DNA of 64,000 nt from Mangrovimicrobium sp033283325 (GTDB lineage: Bacteria > Pseudomonadota > Gammaproteobacteria > Pseudomonadales > Halieaceae): positions 1 through 64,000 of the forward strand of contig JAWMQO010000002.1 in assembly GCA_033283325.1 (NCBI GenBank), read 5' to 3'. Below, piece after piece: positions 16,527 to 25,521 of this stretch. The notes beneath the pieces were generated by a model, which saw nothing but the letters and a program-made list of their open reading frames with translations, made no database searches and had not been told where the DNA came from. Numbering within the stretch: the stretch's first letter is position 1; the number at the start of each line of letters is the position of its first letter. A program made the position numbers and the translations under genes.

Positions 16527-17249
16527 ATGAGTAAGATCAAAGTTTCTGACGATGTCGTTGAGTATCAAGCCAAGTCTCTACAGGATTTGCAGTCTATCTT
16601 TAAGGAATATCGCCCTGTTGAAGGCGTTGGCGGGTGGTTATTCCGAGGCCAAGCAGATAACAGCTGGCCCCTGATTCCGAAGGCCGGTAGACCTGAATTC
16701 GACTTCCAAAATGGTTCTGATTGGTCGATGTTTTGTATATGGCGAGACAGGGCCATTTCATATGAAAACCTGCCTACAAATGATCTGGAATGTTTAGCCA
16801 TTGCCCAACATCACGGATTGGCGACTAGGCTTTTAGATTGGTCGAACAATCCTTTGATCGCGACATACTTTGCTTGCAAAGAACAACCGGAAAAAGATGC
16901 TGCAATCAATCTCTTTTTCCCAAGAAATGTGATCGACGAAGAAGTCATTGATTATAGAAAACTACGAGAGACCACTCAGTACATTCCTCGAGGAGTTGCG
17001 GCGAGAATCGTTAGACAATCAGGTAGATTCACATATCACCCTACTCCTCAGGCGCCCATAGAATTTGGTGAAATTGGCGAACCATTTATTGGCCAAAGAC
17101 TTAAGAGAATTGAAGTACCGAGTACAGCGAAAGCAGAGATACTCGATGAGCTGAATCTTTACTATGTGAATGAGGAAGCGGTTTTTCCAGATTTGGACGG
17201 CCTTTCTCGACACTTCAATTGGTTGAGATCTAACAAGAAAGGAATTTGA
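16527..17249 (+). CDS. FRG-domain protein
   Basis: 240 residues carrying the FRG signature (PF08867): GWLFRGQADNSWPLIPKAGR near residues 35-55 and CLAIAQHHGLATRLLDWSNN near 90-110, followed by PLIATYFAC. The family name comes from the Phe-Arg-Gly motif seen here. The biochemical activity is not settled to my knowledge; FRG genes recur in bacterial defence regions. It follows the putative nuclease-fold gene at 15087 on the same strand. Confidence 0.8.
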   Translation: MSKIKVSDDVVEYQAKSLQDLQSIFKEYRPVEGVGGWLFRGQADNSWPLIPKAGRPEFDFQNGSDWSMFCIWRDRAISYENLPTNDLECLAIAQHHGLATRLLDWSNNPLIATYFACKEQPEKDAAINLFFPRNVIDEEVIDYRKLRETTQYIPRGVAARIVRQSGRFTYHPTPQAPIEFGEIGEPFIGQRLKRIEVPSTAKAEILDELNLYYVNEEAVFPDLDGLSRHFNWLRSNKKGI

Positions 17250-17750
17250 TGTGTAACACTTCTAAACTAAAGACCGTCATTTAAAGAAAACGAAATCAAC
17301 CGCTCTGAGATAATGGGAGCCCATTATCACACCATGAGGTACCTCAATAACTTAGTGGTAACTTGATGTAGAATCCGTTGCGCCTAAGTCCACAAATTAG
17401 ATACCTTTGGCGCAAAACCCACCGAACGCAATCACAGCCAGCGCCGCCGAAAAGGCTATGTATCGGCAGAACTTGACGCGACAACACGCGAAGTCGCGAT
17501 AGAGGCCAACCATGGGGCATGCCAGAGCGCAACGTCCCTTTTGGGCTTTTCAGACTATAGCTTAGGCCATATATGGTTGTTTATTGCTCAAGAGGATGAT
17601 TATTGTCTAGTGCTCAATAAATAACGAACATTAGGTAGATCTGTGTCTACAAAAGACGCAGCAAGGTCGCGTAATTATTACGATTTTTGGAGTTGTTGGG
17701 TTAGAATCATCTCCACATAGATATTAGTTTGGACTGAAGCTACCAGCATC
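17250..17750. other. Intergenic region before the DISARM-like operon
   Basis: About 500 bases. The central part (17380-17560) is GC-richer than its surroundings and may be a relic of an inserted fragment; the small open frames there look spurious. TAGAAT at about 17703 with TTACGA 18 bases upstream is a weak promoter candidate for the methyltransferase gene. No stable terminator seen. Confidence 0.35.
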
Positions 17751-18830
17751 ATGAGTACAGTTGACTTACAGAATCGATCAAATGAATTGGCTAACGATTT
17801 AGCTTGCATCGACCTATTCTGTGGTGCAGGTGGACTCACACATGGATTTGTCAAAGAAGGACTAAACGTAGTAGCTGGGATCGACCTCGACTCTGAATGT
17901 CGATATCCCTACGAGGCGAATAACGGAACCCTTTTTATTGAAAAGGATATAACGGAAATAACGGGTAAAGAGCTGAACAACCTATTTGGAGACGCTTCGG
18001 TTAAGATTTTGGCCGGCTGTGCTCCGTGTCAGCCCTTTTCCACGTATGCGCAACGTTACAATGAGCGTAGGGACCACAAATGGGGGCTTCTATATGAATT
18101 TGCGCGACTTACCAAAACTACCAAACCAAACATCGTTACCATGGAAAACGTTCCAAAACTGGCATCGCATCCAGTGTTCCTGGATTTCGTGGAAACGTTA
18201 ACTTCTTTGAAGTACCACACTTGGTTTGATGTAGTAGAAAGCTGCAACTATAGAGTGCCACAACGACGAAAGCGTCTCGTACTATTAGCATCTTTATACG
18301 GCGATATTGAATTGATTCCTCCAACGTCGCCCACGCCTCTTACAGTTAGACAGGCAATAGGAAAGCTCAAGCCGTTAGGTGCTGGAGAAGGTGCATCGCG
18401 TGATCCTCTGCATGTTACCGCATCTCTTAGCGAACAAAACCTAAGACGAATAAAGGCCTCTAAACCAGGAGGGACATGGAGAGACTGGCCTCAACAATTG
18501 GTAGCGGATTGCCACAAACGTAAAAGCGGAAAGACATATCCTGGTGTATATGGCCGTATGGAATGGGGTAAGCCCTCTCCAACTATGACGACTCAGTGCT
18601 ATGGATTCGGGAATGGTCGATTTGGCCATCCAGACCAAGATCGCGCGATATCTCTTAGGGAGGCAGCTATTCTGCAGAGCTTCCCTAAAAGATATAAATT
18701 TGTCGAGCGCCGGGAAGATATCAGTTTTAAAGCTCTAGGCAGAATGATCGGAAATGCTGTGCCAGTAGAACTTGCTCGAGCTATTGCGCTAAGCATCTCT
18801 CGTCACTTAGAGCAAAACGGAGTTCATTGA
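17751..18830 (+). CDS. DNA (cytosine-5) methyltransferase, DrmMII-like
   Basis: 359 residues with the ordered C5-methyltransferase motifs: CIDLFCGAGGLTHGF (motif I), AGCAPCQPFSTYAQ with the catalytic Cys near residue 93 (motif IV), TMENVPKL (motif VI), NYRVPQRRKRLVLLAS (motif VIII), and the C-terminal GNAVPVELARAI (motif X). The target-recognition region is short. It methylates cytosine C5 in a sequence I cannot predict. The next gene, a Vsr endonuclease, overlaps it by four bases (TTGA). In class 2 DISARM the methyltransferase is of this C5 type and marks self DNA; DrmA- and DrmB-type genes follow downstream, which supports that reading. Confidence 0.9.
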   Translation: MSTVDLQNRSNELANDLACIDLFCGAGGLTHGFVKEGLNVVAGIDLDSECRYPYEANNGTLFIEKDITEITGKELNNLFGDASVKILAGCAPCQPFSTYAQRYNERRDHKWGLLYEFARLTKTTKPNIVTMENVPKLASHPVFLDFVETLTSLKYHTWFDVVESCNYRVPQRRKRLVLLASLYGDIELIPPTSPTPLTVRQAIGKLKPLGAGEGASRDPLHVTASLSEQNLRRIKASKPGGTWRDWPQQLVADCHKRKSGKTYPGVYGRMEWGKPSPTMTTQCYGFGNGRFGHPDQDRAISLREAAILQSFPKRYKFVERREDISFKALGRMIGNAVPVELARAIALSISRHLEQNGVH

Positions 18831-19279
18831 CAATTTCGCGAAAGCCAAAGATATCCAAGAACCCAAAGCCCTCCTCCGAAGCTGCTAAACGGCGCATGGA
18901 AAGCACCAGGCAAACTGGCACTTCAGCAGAGATGGCCATAAGAAGGGAACTACACCGAAGGGGCTTTCGTTATCGAGTAAATTTCAAAGTCTCCGTTAAA
19001 CCAAGACGTATTGCGGACATTGTATTTACTAAACATAAATTCGCGATTTTTGTCGATGGCTGCTTTTGGCACGGTTGTCCAGAGCACGGCTCATGGCCCA
19101 AATCGAACTCAATATTCTGGCGAGAAAAACTAAGGACAAACATGGATCGTGACGATGAGACGAACAACCTTTTGAGGGCCAATGGATGGCATGTGGCGCG
19201 ATTTTGGGAGCACGAAGACCCGACACTTTGCGTCGAGAAAATTATCGAACAATTGCAGGTCATTGTAGATAGAGATTGA
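18827..19279 (+). CDS. vsr: Very-short-patch-repair endonuclease (Vsr)
   Basis: 150 residues. SEAAKRRMESTRQTGTSAE, RIADIVFTKHKFAIFVDGCF, then WHGCPEHG match Vsr, including the Asp of the metal site, the Cys/His zinc and catalytic residues in CFWHGCP, and the late NGWHVARFWEHE. Vsr nicks beside T:G mismatches that arise when 5-methylcytosine deaminates, so pairing with a C5 methyltransferase is the normal arrangement. The TTG start at 18827 overlaps the methyltransferase stop; an ATG at about 18896 would remove conserved N-terminal residues. Confidence 0.88.
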   Translation: MTISRKPKISKNPKPSSEAAKRRMESTRQTGTSAEMAIRRELHRRGFRYRVNFKVSVKPRRIADIVFTKHKFAIFVDGCFWHGCPEHGSWPKSNSIFWREKLRTNMDRDDETNNLLRANGWHVARFWEHEDPTLCVEKIIEQLQVIVDRD

Positions 19280-19500
19280 TTGGAAGATAGGTGAATGGGT
19301 CTTTGCATCTTCGTTCACGTAAAGTCATGCTATTTCCCCATTTGTATAGAAAACAGCTATCTAAGGCTAGGATAGCAAGTGCCTAGCACTGACAGACCGC
19401 AAACTAGTCACTTTGACCTTTCAAACTGCAAACGAAGCTAAACTACCTCAAGTACGAGTATACGGATATCCGAATACCAACTTAGTCAGGGAAGATCAGA

Positions 19501-20748
19501 TTGACTGACAGGACCGGACAACAATACGCGGAAACCTCTGACGCAGAAATGGGCGAGGATGCGAAGGCTGCCGTAGAGTCATTGCTCGCCGACTTCAAAC
19601 GACAAGGGGGCTACTTGACTCGAGATCAACTCGAGTCTGTGTTAGATCGCCGCAATCTATCTCCTACTGATTACCCTGTTGTCACAGACTGTCTTGCTCG
19701 ACTCGGCGTCACAATCTCCGAAGAAGCCGAGGATTTCGAATTTAATATCGATTTTGTCGATCCAGAAGAACTACTGGATGATGAAGACGTCCAGCATCAA
19801 GAACAACTATTTCAAACGCACACCGGGGCCGTCGAGTTTACTAATGGCAGGCTAATATATTCTCAGCATAAGATCCTAACTCGTGAAGAAGAACAGAGTC
19901 TGGGCAGATCAATCGCTCTCGGCCGAAGGCTAGAAGAGGAGGAGATAGACCCTAAGGAGTTAGACAATTCTCCAGAGTACAAGGCAATCCTATATCGAGC
20001 TAGTCTTGCCCGTAGCCAGATGGTCGAATGTAACATCCGCTTGGTAATATCGATAGCAAAGCAATATGCAGCACTCTCTGATCTCGATTTCGATGAGGTA
20101 GTCCAGGAAGGTGTTATCGGTCTTATGAGAGCTGTCGAAAAATTTGACCATACCAAGGGATTCAAATTTAGCACGTATGCAACCTGGTGGATCAGGCAAT
20201 CAATTACAAGAGCGATATGTGATAAGGGGGATCTTGTGAGGATGCCTGTGCACATCCACGAATCCATAAATCAATATAGGCGAGCGTATAGATACCACTC
20301 AAAAGTTCGAGCCGATCAAGCAGTTCCTCTGCAGATTATCGCAAACGAATTGAACTGGAGTTTGGAAAAATGCTTTTTTATTTCCAACTTGAGCCAGGCA
20401 AAATCCTCATCACTAAACGAAAAGGTAGGTGAGGACGGAATATTAGAGGTAATCGATATGCTAGCATCTCATAATGACAACACAGAAGAATTGATCGCTA
20501 AACTCGACAGAGCAGAAAAGTTGTCCCAATCGCTAAGAGAACTCAGCGATCGTGAAAAGGACATTTTGGAACGACGGTTTGGAATTGGTGATATTCCCGA
20601 ACAGACTCTCGAGCAAATCGGCTCAAAGTACGGTGTTACTCGAGAGCGTATCAGACAGATCGAAGCGAAGGCATTAGAAAAGATGCAACGTAAGTTGCTC
20701 GTTCAACAACTGTATTCGGATTTTTCGGGGAACAAATTTCATGAATGA
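19501..20748 (+). CDS. RpoD-like sigma-70 factor in the defence operon
   Basis: 415 residues with the full layout of a primary sigma factor: a region 1.1-like N-terminus (LLADFKRQGGYLTRDQLESV, about 28-47), an acidic linker, region 1.2, region 2 with FKFSTYATWWIRQSITR at about 221-237 (almost identical to the RpoD segment that reads the -10 box), region 3, and region 4.2 ending VTRERIRQIEAKALEKM, which keeps the -35-reading residues. The large non-conserved insert of gammaproteobacterial RpoD is absent, so it is much shorter than the host's RpoD. It is not an ECF or RpoS/RpoH copy in any obvious way. TTG 19501 follows AGGGAAGA; ATG 19549 is the alternative. Its stop overlaps the drmA start by 8 bases, so the two are translationally coupled. 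It probably directs transcription of the operon, or of host genes during infection. Confidence 0.88.
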   Translation: MTDRTGQQYAETSDAEMGEDAKAAVESLLADFKRQGGYLTRDQLESVLDRRNLSPTDYPVVTDCLARLGVTISEEAEDFEFNIDFVDPEELLDDEDVQHQEQLFQTHTGAVEFTNGRLIYSQHKILTREEEQSLGRSIALGRRLEEEEIDPKELDNSPEYKAILYRASLARSQMVECNIRLVISIAKQYAALSDLDFDEVVQEGVIGLMRAVEKFDHTKGFKFSTYATWWIRQSITRAICDKGDLVRMPVHIHESINQYRRAYRYHSKVRADQAVPLQIIANELNWSLEKCFFISNLSQAKSSSLNEKVGEDGILEVIDMLASHNDNTEELIAKLDRAEKLSQSLRELSDREKDILERRFGIGDIPEQTLEQIGSKYGVTRERIRQIEAKALEKMQRKLLVQQLYSDFSGNKFHE

Positions 20749-23700
20749 AAAGTATCAGGCTTGTGAAAAGTTTGTAACCTGGTTGAAAGAACAGGTGGTA
20801 TATGACGCCCGAGGTGACCAACTCCACGAGCTTCCTGATACAAATTCACCACGTGGCAAATTCTGGCTAGGGCGCATAGCATCAGAAGAATATGTCCGGC
20901 AACATCTTGGTGATAGAGGAGATAGACTTGACCCATGCGCTATCGGCTACAGGTTGAAAGTCCCCTCCAGCTCAGCAAATTTCACAGTGGATGTTAGATT
21001 CCACATCTGGTTTAAAGACGCGTCAATTTGGAAAAAGTCATCTCAAATCCTATTTGAGGGTTCTATATCTCTAGACGAGGAATTCGAACGGAAAGATTTT
21101 TTTGAAGATGCACTCACAGAGTTGATTCGCTCTACAACCGGTACTCAGCACCAAGCAAAAATCACCATCGAAAGAGAGGGTATCGAAGATTCAATTGTTC
21201 TAATTGTTTCATTGGTGAATACGACTCCGCATAACGATGATAGAGAAGTTGACTCAAATCTATATCAAGCATACTTGTCAACGAACGGGATAGAGACAAT
21301 TCCCTTCTATCTTGAGAGCCTACCTGACTCTTTCAGATATGATCGCGCAGTCAACGGATATGGTCTAAATTCGGGAATCCGCACCCAACCCAAGTCATGC
21401 GAGACGCTGGATTATATTTCTGCGATCAAGAATCGGCCCGAGTTTTCTAGCTCATTTCCCAAAGGCTTAAAGTTCACGTTTTTGGAGCTATCAACTAATC
21501 CAATTTCTTTATGCGAGTCAATGATTAGCTCTCTAAACGACTGGGGCGAAACACATTGGAGCGACAGTAATCTACAAACCTTAGCGGAAAAAAATCGCTG
21601 GTCGCATGAGATGCTTAGGCAGGCCTCAGAAGAAAGAGACTCCTTTTGGGAAGAGGTTGATCGAATCAAATCCGGCGTACAGCTACTAAAGAGAGATGAA
21701 AATTTAAATCGATCTTTTTGTTTGATGAATGAATCATTCTATAGAAGCTCTACTTTAGCGTCAGGCAAGGCATACGATTCGTGGCGTCCTTTTCAGCTGG
21801 GGTTCATACTTGCGAATATTGCCAGCGTTTTGACAGACGAGAGTGTTTCCGAACGAGATATTGCCGATATTGTCTGGTTTGCCACTGGTGGCGGCAAGAC
21901 TGAGACATATCTTGGATTGATAGTAGTAGCTGCACTTTATGATCGACTTCGTGGAAAGAAGGTTGGAGTTACCGCATGGAGTAGATTTCCTCTAAGAATG
22001 CTGTCTCTGCAGCAAACACAGAGATTTGCCAATGCTCTAGCGTCTGCCGAAGTAATCCGACAGAAGGCACAAATTCCAGGGCAGCCGTTCTCACTCGGTT
22101 TCCTTGTAGGACGAGCCGGAACACCTAACTCCATCAAGCCAGAGCCCAATCAGTACGAGCCAGATCCTGACGACCCGAATATGCCAAAGCGATTCAGGTT
22201 ACTTCAGGTGTGCCCTTTCTGTCGTTCTGCCGATATACATATGGTCTTTGATAAAGAGTCTTGGACTCTTAGACATATGTGTGGTGCAGAAGGATGTGAA
22301 TGGGGAGCTAAACCGCTACCCTTCTACGTAGTGGACGAAGAAGTCTTTAGATTTTTGCCTACAGTTGTAGTTGGTACACTGGACAAAGCCGCTCTCATTT
22401 CTATGCAAGGCGCCATGGTTGGTCTAGTGGCTTCACCTACAGCAATGTGCGAAATGCAGGGACATGGGTTTACTTACGCGCCTCGCGCAAAGCGCCCTTC
22501 CGGATGCCTTGTTCCTGGGTGCCGTGCAGCTACAAAGCCAATACCCATGGATCGATCTTTGTTTGGACCTACTTATAGACTCCAGGATGAGTTGCACCTG
22601 TTAAAAGATAGCCTCGGCGCTGTTGATGCCCACTATGAAGCGATTTACGATTTTCTCCAACACCGGCTGTCAGGATCAAGTTCCAAGATACTCGCTTCCT
22701 CTGCGACGCTCTCAGGATATATGAAACAAGTTGATGTCCTCTATCGACGAAACGCTCGTGTTTTTCCCATTCAAGGCCCTGAAGCTGGCATCGGATTTTG
22801 GTCTGCACAAAGCGACGAGCTCATGAGGGACTATGTAGCTCTCGCCCCCCGTGGGGTAACGATGGAATTTGCCACAGATTGCATTTCATCATCTCTGCAG
22901 CGTGCGATAAGACAATTCATGCAGGATTCGAAACAGATATGCGGTGAATTGGAGATCGACGATAAGTATGCCGATTTTTTGGTTTCCGTCTATGGCACAA
23001 ATGTAATCTACGGAAATAACATTAAGGACCTTGACGCCGTCGCCCGCTCCTTAGAGACACAGATGAGAGTAGAGGGACGGGTCAATACCTCATCTCTTAC
23101 CGGTAGGACTGATTTTGAATCAGTAAAAGAGACGCTTGATAGGCTCGAAACTCCTGAAGAAAGCTTCGAAAATCGATTACACGTGATAACCGCCTCCTCA
23201 ATGATGTCGCATGGGGTTGATATAGATCGTTTGAACATCATGGTGATGCTGGGCGTTCCTTTAACCACATCCGAGTTTATTCAGGCGACAGCACGAGTGG
23301 GGCGGACCTGGCCTGGCGTCGTCTTCGTATTCCATCGAATGGCAAGGGAGAGAGACGCAGGAATATTCAGATCGTTTGACAAGTATGTCGAACAAGGTGA
23401 TCGATTCGTAGAGCCTATACCTATTACTAGACGATCACGAAAAGTGCTGGAGAGAACGTTGGCAGGTATGCAACTTGCTAGAGTATTGTGCGAGCATGAA
23501 CCCAATTCAGGCAAGGCACTCACAAAAGTATCAAGCCTAAGAGCGTATATGAGAACTCAGGCAATTACAGCCGAGGTAGAGGCCCACGAGATCATTGAAA
23601 TGTTACAACTAGAAGGCGCGCTTGATGAGCCGCTCGTAAGAGATGTCGTAGAGTGGATGAACACATATTTTGCGAACCTCAATGATCCAGGCGGCACCTA

Positions 23701-23794
23701 CAGGTTTCCCTCTGATCTTTGCCCTACCAGGCCGATGCTTTCGCTGAGGGATGTAGAAGAACAAGCCCCAGTAATAGGGAGTCTATTCTCGTGA
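20741..23794 (+). CDS. drmA: DISARM DrmA-type helicase
   Basis: 1017 residues. Superfamily 2 helicase motifs: FATGGGKTETYLGL (Walker A, about 382-395), QDELHLLKDSLGAVDAHYEA (DExH-type box, about 613), SSATLSG (motif III), SHGVDIDRLNIMVMLGVPL (about 822) and QATARVGRTWPG (motif VI). A zinc-ribbon-like insert, VCPFC...HMCGAEGC, sits at about 490-520. QDELH with the ARVGRTWPG ending is characteristic of the DrmA/DUF1998-associated helicases. ATG 20741 lies inside the end of the sigma gene, behind TCGGGGA; its stop overlaps the GTG of drmB (GTGA). In DISARM, DrmA and DrmB act together to block incoming phage DNA. Confidence 0.85.
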   Translation: MNEKYQACEKFVTWLKEQVVYDARGDQLHELPDTNSPRGKFWLGRIASEEYVRQHLGDRGDRLDPCAIGYRLKVPSSSANFTVDVRFHIWFKDASIWKKSSQILFEGSISLDEEFERKDFFEDALTELIRSTTGTQHQAKITIEREGIEDSIVLIVSLVNTTPHNDDREVDSNLYQAYLSTNGIETIPFYLESLPDSFRYDRAVNGYGLNSGIRTQPKSCETLDYISAIKNRPEFSSSFPKGLKFTFLELSTNPISLCESMISSLNDWGETHWSDSNLQTLAEKNRWSHEMLRQASEERDSFWEEVDRIKSGVQLLKRDENLNRSFCLMNESFYRSSTLASGKAYDSWRPFQLGFILANIASVLTDESVSERDIADIVWFATGGGKTETYLGLIVVAALYDRLRGKKVGVTAWSRFPLRMLSLQQTQRFANALASAEVIRQKAQIPGQPFSLGFLVGRAGTPNSIKPEPNQYEPDPDDPNMPKRFRLLQVCPFCRSADIHMVFDKESWTLRHMCGAEGCEWGAKPLPFYVVDEEVFRFLPTVVVGTLDKAALISMQGAMVGLVASPTAMCEMQGHGFTYAPRAKRPSGCLVPGCRAATKPIPMDRSLFGPTYRLQDELHLLKDSLGAVDAHYEAIYDFLQHRLSGSSSKILASSATLSGYMKQVDVLYRRNARVFPIQGPEAGIGFWSAQSDELMRDYVALAPRGVTMEFATDCISSSLQRAIRQFMQDSKQICGELEIDDKYADFLVSVYGTNVIYGNNIKDLDAVARSLETQMRVEGRVNTSSLTGRTDFESVKETLDRLETPEESFENRLHVITASSMMSHGVDIDRLNIMVMLGVPLTTSEFIQATARVGRTWPGVVFVFHRMARERDAGIFRSFDKYVEQGDRFVEPIPITRRSRKVLERTLAGMQLARVLCEHEPNSGKALTKVSSLRAYMRTQAITAEVEAHEIIEMLQLEGALDEPLVRDVVEWMNTYFANLNDPGGTYRFPSDLCPTRPMLSLRDVEEQAPVIGSLFS

Positions 23795-25506
23795 GACAGG
23801 ATAGAAGTGCATCGCAAATTCAATTTGGCTTTCTTCCCGAACAAACCGTTGACCTCGAAAATAAGGTTTGGAAGGTTAAGGAGTGGCGTAGTCCAATTCG
23901 CATCAGCGAAATTGACACAAATTCATTGAGAAGAGAACTCGTAAGGCAAGCTACCCCTTGGAGAATCGCTGGTCGCGATGGAGGTTTTTGCAACCAACTT
24001 GAAGCCGGAGCAGATGTCAACGTCTATCGACTAGACACAGAAAATGGAGTCTCCGTAGAACTTTTCCCAAGGCGTTGGGTTTGTAGGAATAAGGATTGCC
24101 AACGACTACATACAAAACCGGATGCAAATTGTGAGTGTGGGCAGCAGGGTTCGTTAGCGGCATTTCACTTCGTAGCGTACCATTCCGGATGTGGGGCGAT
24201 AAAGACTCCGTATATTCGCTCCTGCCCTAAACATAGACAAGTTGCCGTAGTCTGGCCCGGCTCTTCGGCTGTCGCTGATCTGGTATTCAAATGCCCAGTA
24301 TGCAGTATGGAACTTAGCAGAGGGCTACCTGCAATGCGATGTGATTGTGGCGAAGACCAATTCATGGCGTTCAATGTACATCGCGCCTCCCAGGTCTTCA
24401 CACCTCGTACCGTTGTCTTGGTCAATCCACCATCCCGCGAGAAGATTAAGCGTATAACTGAAGCCGGTGGCCCTCCAAAAGCACTAAGTTGGGTGTTGGG
24501 GGGCATGACAACACGCAATTTTGAAGAAGCACCAAATACCGAAAGTTCGTTACGCGATAAGTTATTGGCTGAGAATTTCGATCCAAAAACCGTTGAATTA
24601 TTGGTAGAGGCGGCACGAAAGGAAGGTGCTTTTGAGGAAGGAGGAACCGAGTTCGAGGTCTCTCCGCAAATACGACATGAAGCAGAGTCACAAGCAGTAA
24701 CGATCTCGCTTGCAACTCTCGAAACTAGACAGATGCTCTCTGATCTTATTGAGTCAACACAAGCTGATTCAGAATTGGGCGCAATCTATCGCCACCACTA
24801 TAAGACTGCATTAGAGAAATCGGGTCTCGAGTCTATTGATTTTATTGACCGGTTCCCGGTTCTTACTGGGAGCTTTGGTTATACGCGAGGTGGCATGGAG
24901 CCAGGTGAGTCAAGGCTTGTTCCATATAGAGCTGGTAGTGGGGGATTTAAGATATACGGAGATCTAGCGAATACAGAAGCTATCTTCATTCGTCTTAATC
25001 CGTTACGAGTTGCATCTTGGCTAGGCACCAAGGGGTATGCTCAGTTTGATGGACTTGATGACCCATCTCAAGCAAGAGTCTCTATACTAAACGCTATATC
25101 ATGTGATGAGACAGGAAATTACAACGAGATTGGACAAGCTGTAGAGCACCTAGTACATACTTACGCGCACCGATTCATAAGGCAGTGTGCGGTTTTTGCT
25201 GGTGTGGACCAGAATTCACTATCAGAACTACTGACCCCGCTTCATTTGGGTTTCTTCGTGTATGCTGCCGCTAGAGGTGGTTTTGTTCTGGGAGGAATAC
25301 AGGCCCTATTCGAGTCCGAACTCCACCACCTTCTGAGGAATGTTGTAAGTGGAGATCATCGATGCCCCCTTGATCCTGGTTGCTCATCAGGCGGAGGCGC
25401 ATGCATGGCCTGCATTCACATAGGCGAACCCTCATGCCGGTTATATAATAGAAACCTGGATCGAAGAGTCCTAGCTGGTTCAGCTGGCTACTTTAAGGTC
25501 AGTTGA
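23791..25506 (+). CDS. drmB: DISARM DrmB-type DUF1998 protein
   Basis: 571 residues from GTG 23791, which overlaps the drmA stop as GTGA; the open frame to 23719 is only read-through of drmA. Zinc-binding clusters CRNKDC..CECG (near residues 100-120) and CPVC..CDCG (near 170-190) precede the C-terminal DUF1998 domain, seen as VEHLVHTYAHRFIRQCAVFA, then FFVYAAARGGFVLGG and the Cys-rich CPLDPGCSSGGGACMACIHI..SC. DUF1998 next to a DrmA-type helicase is the defining DISARM pair. It is convergent, 15 bases away, with the McrB-N/DUF3883 gene. Confidence 0.86.
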   Translation: MRQDRSASQIQFGFLPEQTVDLENKVWKVKEWRSPIRISEIDTNSLRRELVRQATPWRIAGRDGGFCNQLEAGADVNVYRLDTENGVSVELFPRRWVCRNKDCQRLHTKPDANCECGQQGSLAAFHFVAYHSGCGAIKTPYIRSCPKHRQVAVVWPGSSAVADLVFKCPVCSMELSRGLPAMRCDCGEDQFMAFNVHRASQVFTPRTVVLVNPPSREKIKRITEAGGPPKALSWVLGGMTTRNFEEAPNTESSLRDKLLAENFDPKTVELLVEAARKEGAFEEGGTEFEVSPQIRHEAESQAVTISLATLETRQMLSDLIESTQADSELGAIYRHHYKTALEKSGLESIDFIDRFPVLTGSFGYTRGGMEPGESRLVPYRAGSGGFKIYGDLANTEAIFIRLNPLRVASWLGTKGYAQFDGLDDPSQARVSILNAISCDETGNYNEIGQAVEHLVHTYAHRFIRQCAVFAGVDQNSLSELLTPLHLGFFVYAAARGGFVLGGIQALFESELHHLLRNVVSGDHRCPLDPGCSSGGGACMACIHIGEPSCRLYNRNLDRRVLAGSAGYFKVS

Positions 25507-25521
25507 AAATGTCAGCTCAAG

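Noticed and set aside
17344..17532. Small minus-strand frame before the methyltransferase gene
   Set aside because: No ribosome site and no similarity to anything I know; too short to support.
20741..25506. Reading the helicase and DUF1998 genes as Druantia
   Set aside because: Druantia DruE is one very large protein; here helicase and DUF1998 are separate and a C5 methyltransferase is present, which fits DISARM better.
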